Part shown: positions 10,301 to 20,199 of the stretch, piece after piece
How the letters are laid out: each line of letters opens with the position of its first letter
Position numbering within the stretch: the first letter of the stretch is position 1
NCBI RefSeq assembly: GCF_910592395.1
Contig: NC_088310.1
Location: 8,253,501 to 8,317,500 of the forward strand
Source: Lineus longissimus
Lineage: Eukaryota > Nemertea > Pilidiophora > Heteronemertea > Lineidae
DNA: 64,000 bases
Direction of reading: 5' to 3'
Notes under the pieces: model-generated
What the model saw: only the letters and a program-made list of their open reading frames with translations
Told to the model about the DNA's origin: nothing
Database searches by the model: none
Position numbers and translations under genes: made by a program

Positions 10301-12029
10301 TCCCCTCCTTCAATTCAGGTGCACATTCAGCGTTGGCCGTGTCCGCATCTTTCTTCATATTCTTAGCATCTTCACAATCTTTCCCATCTTGAATAGAATC
10401 ACAATCTTTCTGACTTGCTTTTTCAATCCTCCTGCTGGACAACAAACGATTCTGAAACCCAAACTTTTCACCAGTTTTTCTTTTTCCATTATTGGTCGCA
10501 TTGAAACATACTCCAGACTTTTGCTCCTTGTGCGGCTTTTCTTCTATCCCCTTACAATCACTTCCACTTAACTCGTTCGCATCAGTAGGACTTTCTAACT
10601 GTGGATCAGACTTGTCTGAACTAGTCCATCTCTGTAATCTAGGACTAGAGATCAATCGATCCAAAAATCCTGGTGGATCCAAAACCTTATCTTTCTCTTT
10701 AGGAGGAGTGCGGCTTTTGTGCGGCTTTTCTTCTATCCCCTTACAATCACTTCCACTTAACTCATTCGCATCAGTAGGACTTTCTAACTGTGGATCAGAC
10801 TTGTCTGAACAAGTCCCCCTCTGTAATCTAGGACTAGAGATCAATCGATCCAAAAATCCTGGTGGATCCAAAAGCTTATCTTTCTCTTTAGGAGGAGTGC
10901 GGCTTTTGTACGGCTTTTCTTCTATCCCCTTACAATCACTTCCACTTAACTCCTTCGAATCAGTAGGACTTTCTAACTGTGGATCAGACTTGTCTGAACT
11001 AGTCCATCTCCGTAATCTAGGACTAGAGATCAATCGATCCAAAAATCCTGGTGGATCCAAAACCTTATCTTTCTCTTTAGGAGGAGAGGTCGCCCGAAAC
11101 TGAGAATAGTCAGAAGTATTTTTCATCCTGTAAGAACCTCGAGGTCCTTCCTCACCATCTGATTCGGACTCAATCCCACTTATTTTCTGGAACAACTGTC
11201 GCACCTTTTCATAACTGGTGCCCCGATCCTCCCTGTGCAGCCGAGGACTCCGGAATAGGCCACCAACTTCTCCCAACGATATACCAGGACGCGGTGATTT
11301 ATGTTCATTACCTGTTCTACAGCTTACATAGTTAGAATAAGCACTTTTGGCATGACTATCTGTTCTTGGACTTGGGGAACCTGGCCTGGAGTAAGCCGCT
11401 CCTAGCCTTGGGCTAGCAGAACCTGGCCTTGGACTAGCAGAACCAGACTTGGAATAAGTGGCTCCTGGCCTTTGACTAGCAGAACCTGGCCTTGGACTGG
11501 TAGAACCGGACTTGGAATATGCCGATTCAGGCCTTGGACTAGCAGGACTACGTTTTGGACTGGAACTTTTTGATCTGGAAGGAGCAGCACCCGGTTTACG
11601 CTGTCCTACATTTGAAGGATTTGAATTTGACACATACTCAATTCTCTGGCCTCCAGTCCTCAAACTATTATTGGACACATTTCTTGGTGCTTCCGATTCC
11701 CTTTTTGTGTTCTTCAACTTTTGTGTACTTGTCGGGGCTGGTCGTGATGGTTCTGATGGTTTAGCCTTGGTTTCAGTTCGACCTGAATTAAGACTACTAA
11801 TACGTTTCGGTGGGACTGGCTTCAACTTTGTCCTGGCATTAGCGATTTCGCTATTTGTATTGGCTGGTTTTTTAGATTCTTTTTCAGTTTTCGGCTTATC
11901 GGGCTCTTTCTTTGCCATTTTGGATTTGTCCTTTTTGAATTTTCCTTCTACTAGGCTCTTTTTCTTTTTGCCTTCGCTATCCTTTGTGACAGATCCAGCT
12001 GCACCAGATTTCTTTCCCTTGGAGTCCAT
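1390..12029 (-). CDS. Giant low-complexity multi-motif protein (about 2,947 aa), family unknown
   Basis: Three coding exons: 12029-6671, 6621-6283 and 4535-1390 (stop 1392-1390). I chose them because phases agree: exon 1 ends phase 1, exon 2 runs G-P-S-D-K and ends phase 1 at GAAG|gtagg, and exon 3 starts after a CTAAC branch-like site, a long pyrimidine tract and TAG. Exon 3 is open to that acceptor, so its ATG at 4494 is probably internal. The start ATG at 12029 has an in-frame TGA ten codons upstream. The chain is basic and Ser/Pro-rich at the N-terminus, then acidic, with no globular domain I recognise. It carries successive arrays: SPRPGSA repeats, a 63-residue triplication, about 17 GFFDRL modules, four YxGxLEFVP modules, a KP/SPKP linker, six C...YCPL modules and eleven TNT repeats. 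Architecture resembles cytoskeletal or synaptic scaffolds, but function is unknown. The 49-nt intron is the weakest junction. Confidence 0.75.
2005..2450 (-). repeat. Eleven-copy 'DAxTNT' protein repeat array in the giant gene
   Basis: Roughly residues 2595-2743 of the reconstructed protein. Units of 11-14 residues follow [MVQ]-[RQ]-[DN]-A-x-[TS]-N-T, for example VQDANTNT, MRDGHTNT, VRNAWTNT, MRNADTNT and VQDAATNT. Spacers are 3-7 residues, rich in H, Y and R. Looser TSTD/TTTD versions precede the array, around 2560-2900. The DNA copies are well diverged while the protein pattern holds, which argues for selection on the peptide. The pattern loosely resembles TQT anchors that bind dynein light chain LC8, but N replaces Q, so that partner is only an inference. 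Confidence 0.8.
3000..3325 (-). repeat. Paired 'RCxCxxDKGTxPVYCxYHD' modules in the giant gene
   Basis: Two copies about 80 residues apart share SATIRC[IL]C, a DKGT[SL]PVYC core and YHD[RG]G. Cysteine and histidine fall as C-x-C-x10-C-x2-H. Weaker relatives occur elsewhere in the same exon: EYCPLLQEEEF, CCMLGDEELPMHC, CCNLIGEEELYMFCPL and HICIYKELSPYCPI near the C-terminus. The common core is Cys, an acidic/EEL stretch, then aromatic-C-P-hydrophobic. Zinc binding is possible for the two strict copies but the others lack ligands. Confidence 0.65.
4536..6282 (-). other. Intron 2 of the giant gene
   Basis: Donor GAAG|GTAGGAGG on the minus strand at 6282. The acceptor is TTCCTAAC followed by a 30-nt pyrimidine tract and CGTTAG at 4536. 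Intron length is about 1,747 bp. I see no gene or clear repeat inside it. Confidence 0.7.
6622..6670 (-). other. Possible 49-nt micro-intron in the giant gene
   Basis: The donor GTAAGAGT is strong and a TTGCTTCTTTTTTTCCAG tract follows. The nearest AG gives a 42-nt intron that leaves a stop a few codons later. Using the next AG (GTATAG) gives 49 nt and keeps the downstream KP-rich frame open. Unspliced reading stops within 20 codons. A second frame across 6680-6760 also reads hydrophilic protein ending in a stop (ending YQTEAP), so an alternative C-terminus or an upstream splice cannot be excluded. Confidence 0.45.
7040..7435 (-). repeat. Four 'YxGxLEFVP' modules in the giant gene
   Basis: About residues 1532-1664. 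The copies read GYFGTLVIVPVG, YEGKLEFVAPAP, YEGKLEILPLGG and YVGTLEFVPPNE, separated by 25-90 charged residues. They form a second motif family, unrelated to the GFFDRL modules. Alternating hydrophobic residues suggest short beta-strand ligands, but this is inference. Confidence 0.7.
9090..10500 (-). repeat. Array of degenerate 'GFFDRL...SAEHS' modules in the giant gene
   Basis: About residues 510-980. Modules recur every 25-50 residues, for example NPGFLDRIFGSADHS, LGFFDSLKLLASGE, PCFLRSLVASAEHSF, LSFFSSLVTSAEH, LGFFDRLMGNQDHP, PGFFGRLIANQDHP and PTFFDHFTSGEHSF. The core is G-F-F-D-R-L-[IM], followed 3-5 residues later by SAEHS or NQDHP. Linkers are acidic and Lys-rich. The PPGFLDRLISSPRL segment of the neighbouring 63-residue repeats belongs to the same family. 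Confidence 0.8.
10531..11090 (-). repeat. Intragenic tandem triplication, 189-bp unit (63 aa)
   Basis: Three almost identical in-frame copies, with unit starts near 10531, 10720 and 10909. Each encodes SRTPPKEKDK, PPGFLDRLISSPRL, DKSDPQLESPTD and SGSDCKGIEEKP. The copies differ at only a few positions, such as RRWTSS versus RGTCS and DSKE versus DANE. That points to a recent unequal exchange compared with the old, diverged motif arrays next to it. Confidence 0.92.
11350..11550 (-). repeat. SPRPGSA / YSKSGS repeat near the giant protein's N-terminus
   Basis: About residues 160-227. Four to five copies of SPRPGSASPR and AYSKSGSTSPR alternate in a 14-18 residue rhythm. The segment is basic, disordered and rich in Ser-Pro sites, like microtubule-associated protein projection or binding regions. 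Function is not established. Confidence 0.8.
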
Positions 12030-13454
12030 TGGTAATGTGTAAGTGGGGTAGATATTTCACTTATTAATCCAAGTAGTGACAAAATTTCTCACGAGAAGTT
12101 AGTAAATGCTATGTCATAACCTGGTACAGATTCTGCATTTTTTGCATTCCAAGCTGAATTCAAATTCCATCTTTTAGATAGTTGGTATCAGCAAATTGTA
12201 AAAGCCTATTTTATAATATCAAACAACACAGATTGGTAAAACTTCCTCAAGAATTAAATTATTTGAAGCCCGACAGAACTCATAACACTTTGTGACAGGC
12301 ATAATCCTTTAAATTGAAATTAGTTTGTGTTATCAAAAAGTTTGGGCTCAAAAAGCTGGAGATCTGACAGGTTTGAAAACAGGACGAATATAACAAAACT
12401 GGAATTTCAATATGCACTTGGCTGTTCTCATAGAAGATGGAGACAGCACCCGAACTAAAATCAAACTGATGTATATTACATATTAATCACACAACAAAGT
12501 AGGCAAAGAATCTAATTGGATGTACATGTGATGGGATGATTGACTCTCCAGGTGTGCTTCAAGTTTTCAAGAGATCACTTTCAATCTGCCGGCATGACTG
12601 GAGAAGTATGCACAACCTTGTGTATAGAATGTACAGAGGAGACAGTCAGAGGTAGGGTGCACTGGACCGTATATGAAATTCATGAAATTCTCATGCAAAA
12701 AGCTTTTGAAACCAATTGCACCTCTGGATCACGAGTGTTAAATACCTATAAGGCTTGACTCACTCTCTAGGTGACATCAAATAAGCATGAACTAAATCAC
12801 AATGCATTTATAAAGTCATGAGTACATTTTTAAATGCATTGTTGGGGTGAAAATCTTAGATGGTATAAGTGCTTCACGGCAATAAATTGTTCTAGAAAGC
12901 TAATTAATTTCCTGAAAGTAGGGTAAGTTAGAACTTCACTTGGGAAATGCACATCAGAATTTGAAGTTGAAGATCTCTCGAAATTTATTGACAGAAAAAG
13001 TTCAAAAACAAAAATTGAATCAAAATACTGAATAACTTTTACAAACCTCATTTGAGCCACGGGTATCTACCGCAGCCCCAGGTAACATGCTCATGTAACT
13101 TTTGAGATCCATATCCAGTGAAATAAAGTTTGTCCCACAACCGCCCGAGATAACAAATCACATGTACCGGGGTACTAGAATTTCATGTGGATTTTAAATC
13201 GTACAAAGCATTTGTATTCGAGTCTTGTTCTGCATGGTTCGTTCACTGAATAATACAAACTTTGCAAAACTAACTAATCTATTGGAATATGTGGAGAGCG
13301 CATTAAATTCTTATTTATTCTGGAATTCTATCATTCAGGCTAGGCTTGACCCAAAGGGCCTATAGCCAGTGGGGATTGGTGCTAGCATAAGGTTGTATGT
13401 TTATGCTTCCAGTGTAGCCAGTGTGTTATGAGGGAGTGCTGGATTTAGGTTCAC

Positions 13455-13745
13455 AGTGACAAATGCCAGTGACCAGTGGCATGGTAGTAAGAGCACTGGG
13501 CTCATCATCAGGAGGTCGTGGGCTTGACTCTTAAAAGGATCACTGATTTTTGTCTTTGTGTCCTTCAGCAAGACACTCAACACGAAAATTGCTTTTTTCC
13601 TTCAAATGAGACATAAAAACAAGGCTCCTTTTATCTGAGTGAGAAACATGAGCAGCTTGTATTGGACTCTTTCTCTGGCCAAAGGTGGAGTTGCTACATG
13701 TAGGCCAATGAACCCTATTGGTACGTAATCGTAGTGGCACCTAAA
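13455..13745 (+). mobile_element. tRNA-derived SINE
   Basis: The 5' part (13465-13540) resembles a decayed tRNA: GTGGCATGGTAGTAAGAGCA matches an A box and GGTCGTGGGCTTGACTC a B box. It is followed by a conserved-looking body with CTTCAGCAAGACACTCAACA, the form seen in many invertebrate SINEs. Related fragments occur in opposite orientation at 26265-26395 and as a body fragment at 25735-25835. Confidence 0.6.
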
Positions 13746-15439
13746 AATTTTCATCCTGCATTGGAGGAGGAATACTCCCTGGAGAAAAACACCTCATGTG
13801 CTGCAAATGCTGACAATGTTGATGGTTCACAGACTAGCCATTGTAGATCTTTCATAGAGCAGTGGCAGAAGGAATGATTGATATGTATTCCTAAGGCAAG
13901 ACTGAGGTCTTCAAAGACTGACAGGGACTACCCCGTATTTGAAAAAAAGGAGTGCTCATATTATCAACTTGTCTTATTTGTCAAGATTTTTACACAGATG
14001 GCCCAGATAGTCAACTGCAGCAAACAACATTGGCCTGATAACAGTACAGTATGCATCTTGTCTTTCTATTAAGTGCACTCGGTATAAAAATCAATCCACC
14101 CAAGCAATACAATTTTGGCAGGTGACTACTGCTATGGGAGTTCCACAAATAAAGTGCATGGGGGTTCACAATTGTTTTAATTCTTGAAAAAATTCTGTGT
14201 TTTGAAAAGGCAAATTCCAGGCAAGTTATCCAATAAGCCGATTTTCGGGGGCTGGGGGGGGGCTATTATTGTGACAAGGCCAATGGGGTGGTTTCATTGT
14301 TTATTTTCCAAGTCAAAGAGCACATGTGCCTTGCTCAAGAGGAAAGGTGCACATGATACAGCCAATCAGAACGCCCAATAAGCCTAACAAAGGTTCATTG
14401 TCTAGGTGTGGTACGTCACAAGGTCAGAAGCGAGGACGAAAATAGTGACCAAGCAAACAGTCTTTGGATAGCAGCATTACTGTCAAAGTAGCGAAAGAGG
14501 ATCATTTGAAAGGTGCCTAAACCAGGAGGGACCTGCCACCAATAGGACCAGACACAATTGAGGCTGAATGGGAGAATTAACTTAATAATTGTTGTAATCA
14601 ATGATCAATTCCTACCTGAAACAGATTCGAGAACAAGCTTTGCTTAAATGAAGCCATGTTCTAGAGACCACCATCATCCCACCCGACATTCACATAGAAG
14701 CATTCCAATGGATATTAGTTCTGTGCCAGACTCAGTGTAGGCTCTATGAGTCAATAAGCCTATGACAGTCTCTGTAGCAGGCGTAGGCCATTTGCTGGGA
14801 TATTGTCATAAGAACTGATGCCCATATGTTACACGGCCTGTCCGTGTTTAACAGACCACCTGAATCTATATGAAAAAGACTGCTTTGTTATAGAATAATC
14901 TGACTCCATAATTAATTGCGTGGTCCAGTATCTCATGATGACAATTGTAGCATCTTTTTACGACTTCAATTATATGCCACGCATGTGACCACTGTATGGT
15001 CAGCAGGGTCACTGCAAGAGACTGGGTACGTTTTCTGTACCCCAAAGAAGTTTAAGGCACGGACCACGGATACCTTCCCCCTATTCAAGTGAGTAAGAGA
15101 GTAGGTATGATAACGACTAATCAGAACTGGTGCCCCACTCCACTCACACCAGACTGACCACAACCTCATAGAGAGGACACTTTCCCCTGGAACATAAATA
15201 GTCACATGCAGAAATATAGAGAATATGTACCTCTTTCTTCTTATTATCCTATCAAGATAAAGGAGATACAACAGTTACAGTACATATATTAGTAAGTGTC
15301 AAAAACATCAAAATTTGATGAAAATCTAATTCAAAGGCAAGAAGAGTCAAAGAGAATCTGAATTTCTTGGTTTTCCATCAAAACCGAGACCTTAGAAGGC
15401 CTTACTAGAATGTACCACGTTTTAAAGTGTTGCAAAAAC

Positions 15440-15612
15440 TGGCAATTTTAGTTGCTGCAACCTGCAACCAAGCCATGACAACACGATTATGTTGATTGGA
15501 ATGCGTCTTACGATTGGTTAAACTGCAATCACTTCAAATCACTTTGAAATACCGGTACTGCAATCACTTGTCATGATGTCATAGGTCTGTCGCAGGTCGC
15601 AGCAACAAAAAA
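15440..15612. mobile_element. Short inverted-repeat element (MITE-like)
   Basis: Termini GTTGCTGCAACCTGC and GCAGGTCGCAGCAAC are inverted with one mismatch and about 140 bp between them. Several internal CAATCACTT copies occur. No coding capacity and no unambiguous target-site duplication was seen. Confidence 0.5.
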
Positions 15613-16334
15613 TCACTTGTCTGCACAGGGCTTCAGGTCATTGGAACTTCAATGTAAGCAACACAGCAGACCATTTCCGTAATGAGCCGTTTATCAATAA
15701 GACTGTGGGAAAATTCGTTATCGACCACATGCAACAAATCACGGCATAATGATTGCGGCGGCCATAACAATAAAAGGCAAAGTTAAAACGGAATCAATAG
15801 GTTTATTTTACATGAGGGTATAATGGTACCGACCTTGAACAAGTTACCGAAGAGCCCTTCCTTAAACAAAGACATCCTTCAGCTTTGAGAAGATGTAATC
15901 CGAAATATATCCAAAACACCAGGAAAGCAACACGATTATAAAAACAAGAAGCACTTAAAATCAACAACCTGTTATAATTTCAGGCAAAATACGTCATATG
16001 ACATTACAAATCTGACCCGCCCCATCAAAATCAAAAAACGCTCCGAATCTACTAATTCTTTTTAAAATAAGGTTCATGAGTCAGACACCCTCCACCCAAT
16101 CCATAGTCGCTGCGTTACTAGCTATCAGACAGGCCTATTGCATAGGCTTCATTGGCAACCTATTTGCATAAATACAGATCACCTCATGTGGCAGAAAATC
16201 TCTATTCCACCAGTCATAGAATATCGAGAGGTTCCCTCGGAGCAGCTGGCACTCCGTTAAACAATGAAATCAATAACAACAGGAAAAACAGACAGCGATA
16301 TGTGGATTTAATCAGATATGGCTGGGCGGATAGG

Positions 16335-16577
16335 CATGGGATATGACAACATTGTGCGGGAACTGTGACCTTGGTCAAGCCACTGATCGACCTACATGTT
16401 GTGTTACTTTGGGCAAGCAACTTTTTGCACAAAGGACACCAATAGTAGTCGCTGGAATTACATATGGATGAAGAGACACGGATGGGAATATGTCAATATT
16501 GTGCAGGCACCTTTGACACGTGTGACCTTTGTCAACCCACTGACCTAATGTGACCTTAGGCAAGCCACTTTCTGCAC
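16335..16577 (+). repeat. Tandem duplication, unit about 143 bp
   Basis: The block with GGGATATGACAACATTGTGC, GTGACCTTGGTCAAGCCACT and GCAAGCAACTTTTTGCAC recurs 143 bp later as GGAATATGTCAATATTGTGC, GTGACCTTTGTCAACCCACT and GCAAGCCACTTTCTGCAC. The copies are clearly diverged, so this is an old duplication or two SINE-body fragments. Confidence 0.6.
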
Positions 16578-16914
16578 TAGTTATTCAGTAATGTAAGCAG
16601 AATCAATCAGATATATGTATGGACAGAGACAGACAATCCTACATAGTAATATTTCAAAGGTGCCAGGTGCCTCTTTAACAGCTCTGGTCAATTTGATCAA
16701 TGCAACTTTTTTATGAACTTTAAAAAAAAAATTAAACATCACCACTGCTTTGGGAGTGTATGATAAATTTTAAATCATAATCTTATTTATCAGGATTGCG
16801 ATCCAGATGCTGAATTCATGAATATTCATTTCATAACTGACGCACTACTAATAACAGATGAAATCGTCACCTCAAATGTCCTTTTGCACAGTTGTATGAT
16901 TTAGAATTCTGAGG

Positions 16915-17500
16915 TTTATAAAAGAAACCGACAATGAAATCGATAAGGATTAGCCAGAGAATCAATACAGCTTAGCAGAGAGATTCTTTCTTATATTGAT
17001 TGATAATTCTTATATATGAGCTAAAGATATTGATTAGTGGCAACAAAAGTCAGATAGTTTATGAGAGGCGGTTGATAACTGACCTTCATAGAAGAACCGA
17101 CAATTCAATCAATAAGGATTAGCAGGGAGATTCTTTCTTATGTTGATTGATAATTCTTATATACGAGCTAAAGATATTGATTAGTGGCAACAAAAGTCAG
17201 ACAGTTTATGAGAGGTGGTTGATAACTGACCTTTATAGAAGAAACCGACAATTCAATCAATAAGGATTAGCAGAGAGATTCTTTCTTATATTGATTGATA
17301 ATTCTTATATATGAGCTAAAGATATTGATTAGTGGCAACAAAAGTCAGATAGTTTATGAGAGGTGGTTGATAACTGACCTTTATAGAAGAAATTGACAAT
17401 TCAATCAATAAGGATTAGCAGAGACATTCTTTCTTATGTTGATTGATAATTCTTAGATATGAGCTAAAGATATTGAAAGACGGACAGTTCATGAGAGGTA
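16915..17500 (+). repeat. Four-copy tandem repeat, unit about 148 bp
   Basis: Anchor GATAAGGATTAGC occurs near 16943, and AATAAGGATTAGC near 17111, 17259 and 17407. Shared unit parts are GAAACCGACAATTCAATCAA, ATTGATTGATAATTCTTATA and GTGGCAACAAAAGTCAGA. Copies 2-4 are nearly identical. The first has a short insertion and the last is truncated. Confidence 0.9.
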
Positions 17501-17701
17501 ATTAGTGTCAGAAACTGGTGCAGATGGCAGCACTGAATAGCCTAGGAATGTTCCCACAAGGACTTGTTGAGGGAAGACATAGCGCTTCCCTCTAGTTTTG
17601 CAATCTCAAACTATCCCCGTTTGTAAATGACAGAAATGAGGAAAAAAATGCAAATACCCCAACTTGTCCTGGGGTTGAAAACAAACTCCTAGTCCTATCC
17701 T

Positions 17702-17800
17702 AATACTTACTGGTCCATTTTGGTTGCCAATGAGCAAAATTACTCCTGGTATCACAACACCTACGAAGATGGTCAAGAAGAGAATGACCGAATGTTTGGA
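17702..17800 (-). CDS. Weak candidate exon encoding a hydrophobic segment
   Basis: The minus strand reads TDSKHS, then a 21-residue hydrophobic run including ILFLTIFVGVVIPGVILLIG, then NQNGP followed by a good donor (CCA|GTAAGTATT). The acceptor (GATTGCAAAGCAG) lacks a pyrimidine tract and there is no start codon. It could be a transmembrane exon of an unseen transcript or chance. It does not resemble any part of ninein. Confidence 0.2.
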
Positions 17801-17913
17801 ATCAGTTTCTGCTTTGCAATCATAGTGTTACACAGGCCAAAATCTTCGAGGTTGTCCGCCCTTTAGTGAGAAGGGAGTTTAGGCAGTTATTGGCACATAC
17901 ACCTACAACTTAC

Positions 17914-20168
17914 CATTTCACTGTCAATAGATGGCAGTGTTTCCCTGAACTGTTTCTTTAACCTTGGCGTCTGGCGTGGCGAGTGGTAGCTATCGTTATC
18001 GGAGAAGTCAGTGGCAATGTCGTTGTCTGTATCAGCACCAGTGAAGTCGGGTTTTGACCGCCGTCCGTAGCGTTTCTCACCTTTGACTAATTTAGGTGAG
18101 ACCGGAGGATCATCTACAAATAAAAGAAGATTTTAATGGTTTTTATGGCAGTATGTTGAAATCTCAGAATACCTCGTTCAGATAATACACACTGCAAACA
18201 CAGGCCACGGTATCAGGGGTTAGTCCATTGTAAAAAGTTTTGGTAGAAGGGAGGACAAGAAATCTACAGAGATTGGACACTTCCAATTCACAAGTTCGCC
18301 CCTAGTATATTGTGTAGTGCATTTATGTACAGGGGGCGAAATTGTGAACTGATCTGACATTTCATCCCTTCTGGGACCTCTGTGGATTCCTTCTCCTTCA
18401 TCTACCTAAACCCTTCATGGACATTTTAGAATGTTTTAACCCCTTTATTCAGTGGCCCCTGCTGCAACCAATATCATTCTACTACCACCTATCCCATGTC
18501 TGACAGCATTTGTCGCGATGAGACAGACCAATACTCGCAACTCTGAATGCTTACAGAAAAACAAAGCTATACTTTACTCTCATCTTCAATTGTTTCCTTT
18601 TTCTTATGTTTCTTCTTCCAAAGGTTAAGGAATTTCAAAGATGACGAACTTTGCTTCATTTCAAAGTAAATTCATGCCAACGAAGCGTATCCATTCAGTC
18701 TTGAAATTGGCATTACACACAAGGACGCAGTGCACCATATCCTGTTTCATATGCATGTAAATTAGGTCACTGGGTTTATAAACAGGTGAAATTATTAAGT
18801 GGTCATGAAAAATTCATCACAAATTTGTCATAATGTTGCATCCACAGTGTTGGTGTAAAGGAGTCATCAGCTGTTTTCACTGATGTTGCAAACACACGCA
18901 TGAAATGCACTTGCATTGTAAAGCCTGGTCTACACCAGCAAACTTCTCTAAACATTTGTTTGCAAACATCAACAAACGCAAAGGTTGGACGTCCACAAAA
19001 TGAAAGGCTAGACTTCATCAATTCTTGCTTTCACCTACCTTGGTCGACACACATCTCATTCTCTGAACTTGGCAAGCTGTCGACCGCCTGAGACAGGACG
19101 GCAACAAACCCTTCTTTAAACTCCTCAAAACTGATCTGAAATTAATAAAGAAAAATCTTGTCACACCAATGTTGAGAGATGGAGTACCGTCACATGGGGT
19201 TACTTTAAACACCTGGCTACAGACATTTCTCATCACAACCATTCTTCTTGGGTTCAAAGTTACCCCACTGTTCAAAGTCCCCATATGTGATTGTAGTGTT
19301 AGCTACTGGTTGTAAGTAAATTTTGAAATCTGGGTCCAAAATACCAACGGTATCCTGTTTATGAACCATTTCTGAGGTACAAACGGCTATGGAAAGCGCT
19401 GTTAAACAACCTTGCTGTCTTCCATTGAGCCAACACCACAAGTATCTCTACTTGGCCCCACTTCCATCCTTATAACCCAACACCGTAAGAGATGCTAAAC
19501 TTCCCTCTCTGAGCGTCTCTAAATAATGAAATGTGAGAAACCTGCACCCATGCACTGAATAATTAAATAAATGTACCTCACTTCTCAGATAAGGATAGCT
19601 ATAAATGAATACAAGAATCAGTTTTTCTGTTATATCAAAGACACTTAGTATCTAGTTCTGTAACAATGCTCCTAACCTAATTGTATAAGAATTGTCTTTT
19701 ACTGATTTACTGAGAAAACAATTGCAGACAATCAGTTCAACTACTTGCAGAGAAGTCTTGTGAGACTTATACAAACAGTCAGCTCTTGTCCATGTCACAG
19801 AATGAATAGAAAGAGGGGGCACCGTGGTGCTATGACCTCAAAGTCCTGGTCAATTTCAAAGATTTTTTTGAGTTTCAAATATCATGTTCAAGTTCAAAAA
19901 TCTTTCTGAATGAAGTCAGGGGATGGACATGCCAGCTGCACCTGCATGGATCTGCCTATGTTACTTGACCAAAAATGTCACTCACCCGAGCAGCGGAATC
20001 AGATTCGGGGAACAACTGCTCCACCAGGATCTCACTCTGCTCCTCGACCTGCAGCCTACAGCACAGCTCCTTGAGCTCACCCCGGTTCAGCACCCCGGTC
20101 TTGGTGCGGTCACAGTCGTTGAACACCTCCCTGAGTTGGGAGACGTAGAAGTCTCCCTCATCACTCAT
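17914..20168 (-). CDS. NINL: Ninein / ninein-like protein, N-terminal exons (partial)
   Basis: Three coding exons: 20168-19986, 19135-19039 and 18113-17914, phases 0, 1 and 0. They encode 160 residues in frame. Exon 1 starts MSDEGDFYVSQLREVF and carries an EF-hand-like loop (DCDRTKTGVLNRGEL). Exon 2 reads ISFEEFKEGFVAVLSQ, and exon 3 contains KGEKRYGRRSKPDF. These match in order the start of vertebrate ninein and NINL, which anchor microtubule minus ends at centrosomes and link to dynein. The exon 1 loop lacks a full set of acidic ligands. A splice acceptor at 20200 shows a non-coding 5' exon further upstream. Exon 3 ends at a strong donor (ATG|GTAAGTTG), yet the second EF pair and coiled coil are absent from the rest of the window. 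Ninein versus NINL cannot be separated in an invertebrate. Confidence 0.88.
18235..18412. mobile_element. Imperfect inverted-repeat element in ninein-like intron 2 region
   Basis: Arms TTCACAAGTTCGCCCC and GGGGGCGAAATTGTGAA pair. Outer parts (GTAGAAGGGAGGACAAG, AATCTACAGAG) pair loosely with CTCTGTGGATT and CTTCTCCTTCATCTAC. About 178 bp, no coding capacity. It lies between ninein exons 2 and 3 and close to the exon 3 acceptor at 18114. Confidence 0.5.
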
Positions 20169-20177
20169 GGCGCCGTT

Positions 20178-20183
20178 CTACAT
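20178..20183 (-). promoter_or_regulatory. Start-stop upstream ORF (ATG-TAG) before the ninein-like start
   Basis: The short leader between the acceptor at 20200 and the main ATG (20168) contains ATG immediately followed by TAG, ending 9 nt before the main start. Minimal uORFs of this kind are known to stall ribosomes and damp translation in other genes. Whether it works here depends on the real transcript start. Confidence 0.5.
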
Positions 20184-20199
20184 GGGACGGATCAGAAGG

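Larger units (their letters stand above)
12030..17913. other. Spacer between giant gene and ninein-like exons, repeat-rich
   Basis: I looked for further minus-strand ninein exons (second EF-hand pair, coiled coil) here and found none. The stretch holds a tRNA-derived SINE (13455-13745), an inverted-repeat element (15440-15612), two tandem repeats (16335-16577 and 16915-17500) and one weak candidate exon (about 17702-17800). Just upstream of the giant gene's ATG a TACTAAC branch-like site at about 12086 and an AATAAG at 12050 could mark an intron in its 5' UTR. The rest shows nothing I can name. Confidence 0.5.

Noticed and set aside
7753-11103. Several plus-strand ORFs opposite the giant gene
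   Set aside because: Antisense shadows of a Ser/Lys/Asp-rich coding exon, which leaves few stops on the other strand.
13465-13540. Possible tRNA gene
   Set aside because: A and B boxes are recognisable but the acceptor stem does not pair and a SINE body follows directly, so it is a tRNA-derived SINE head.
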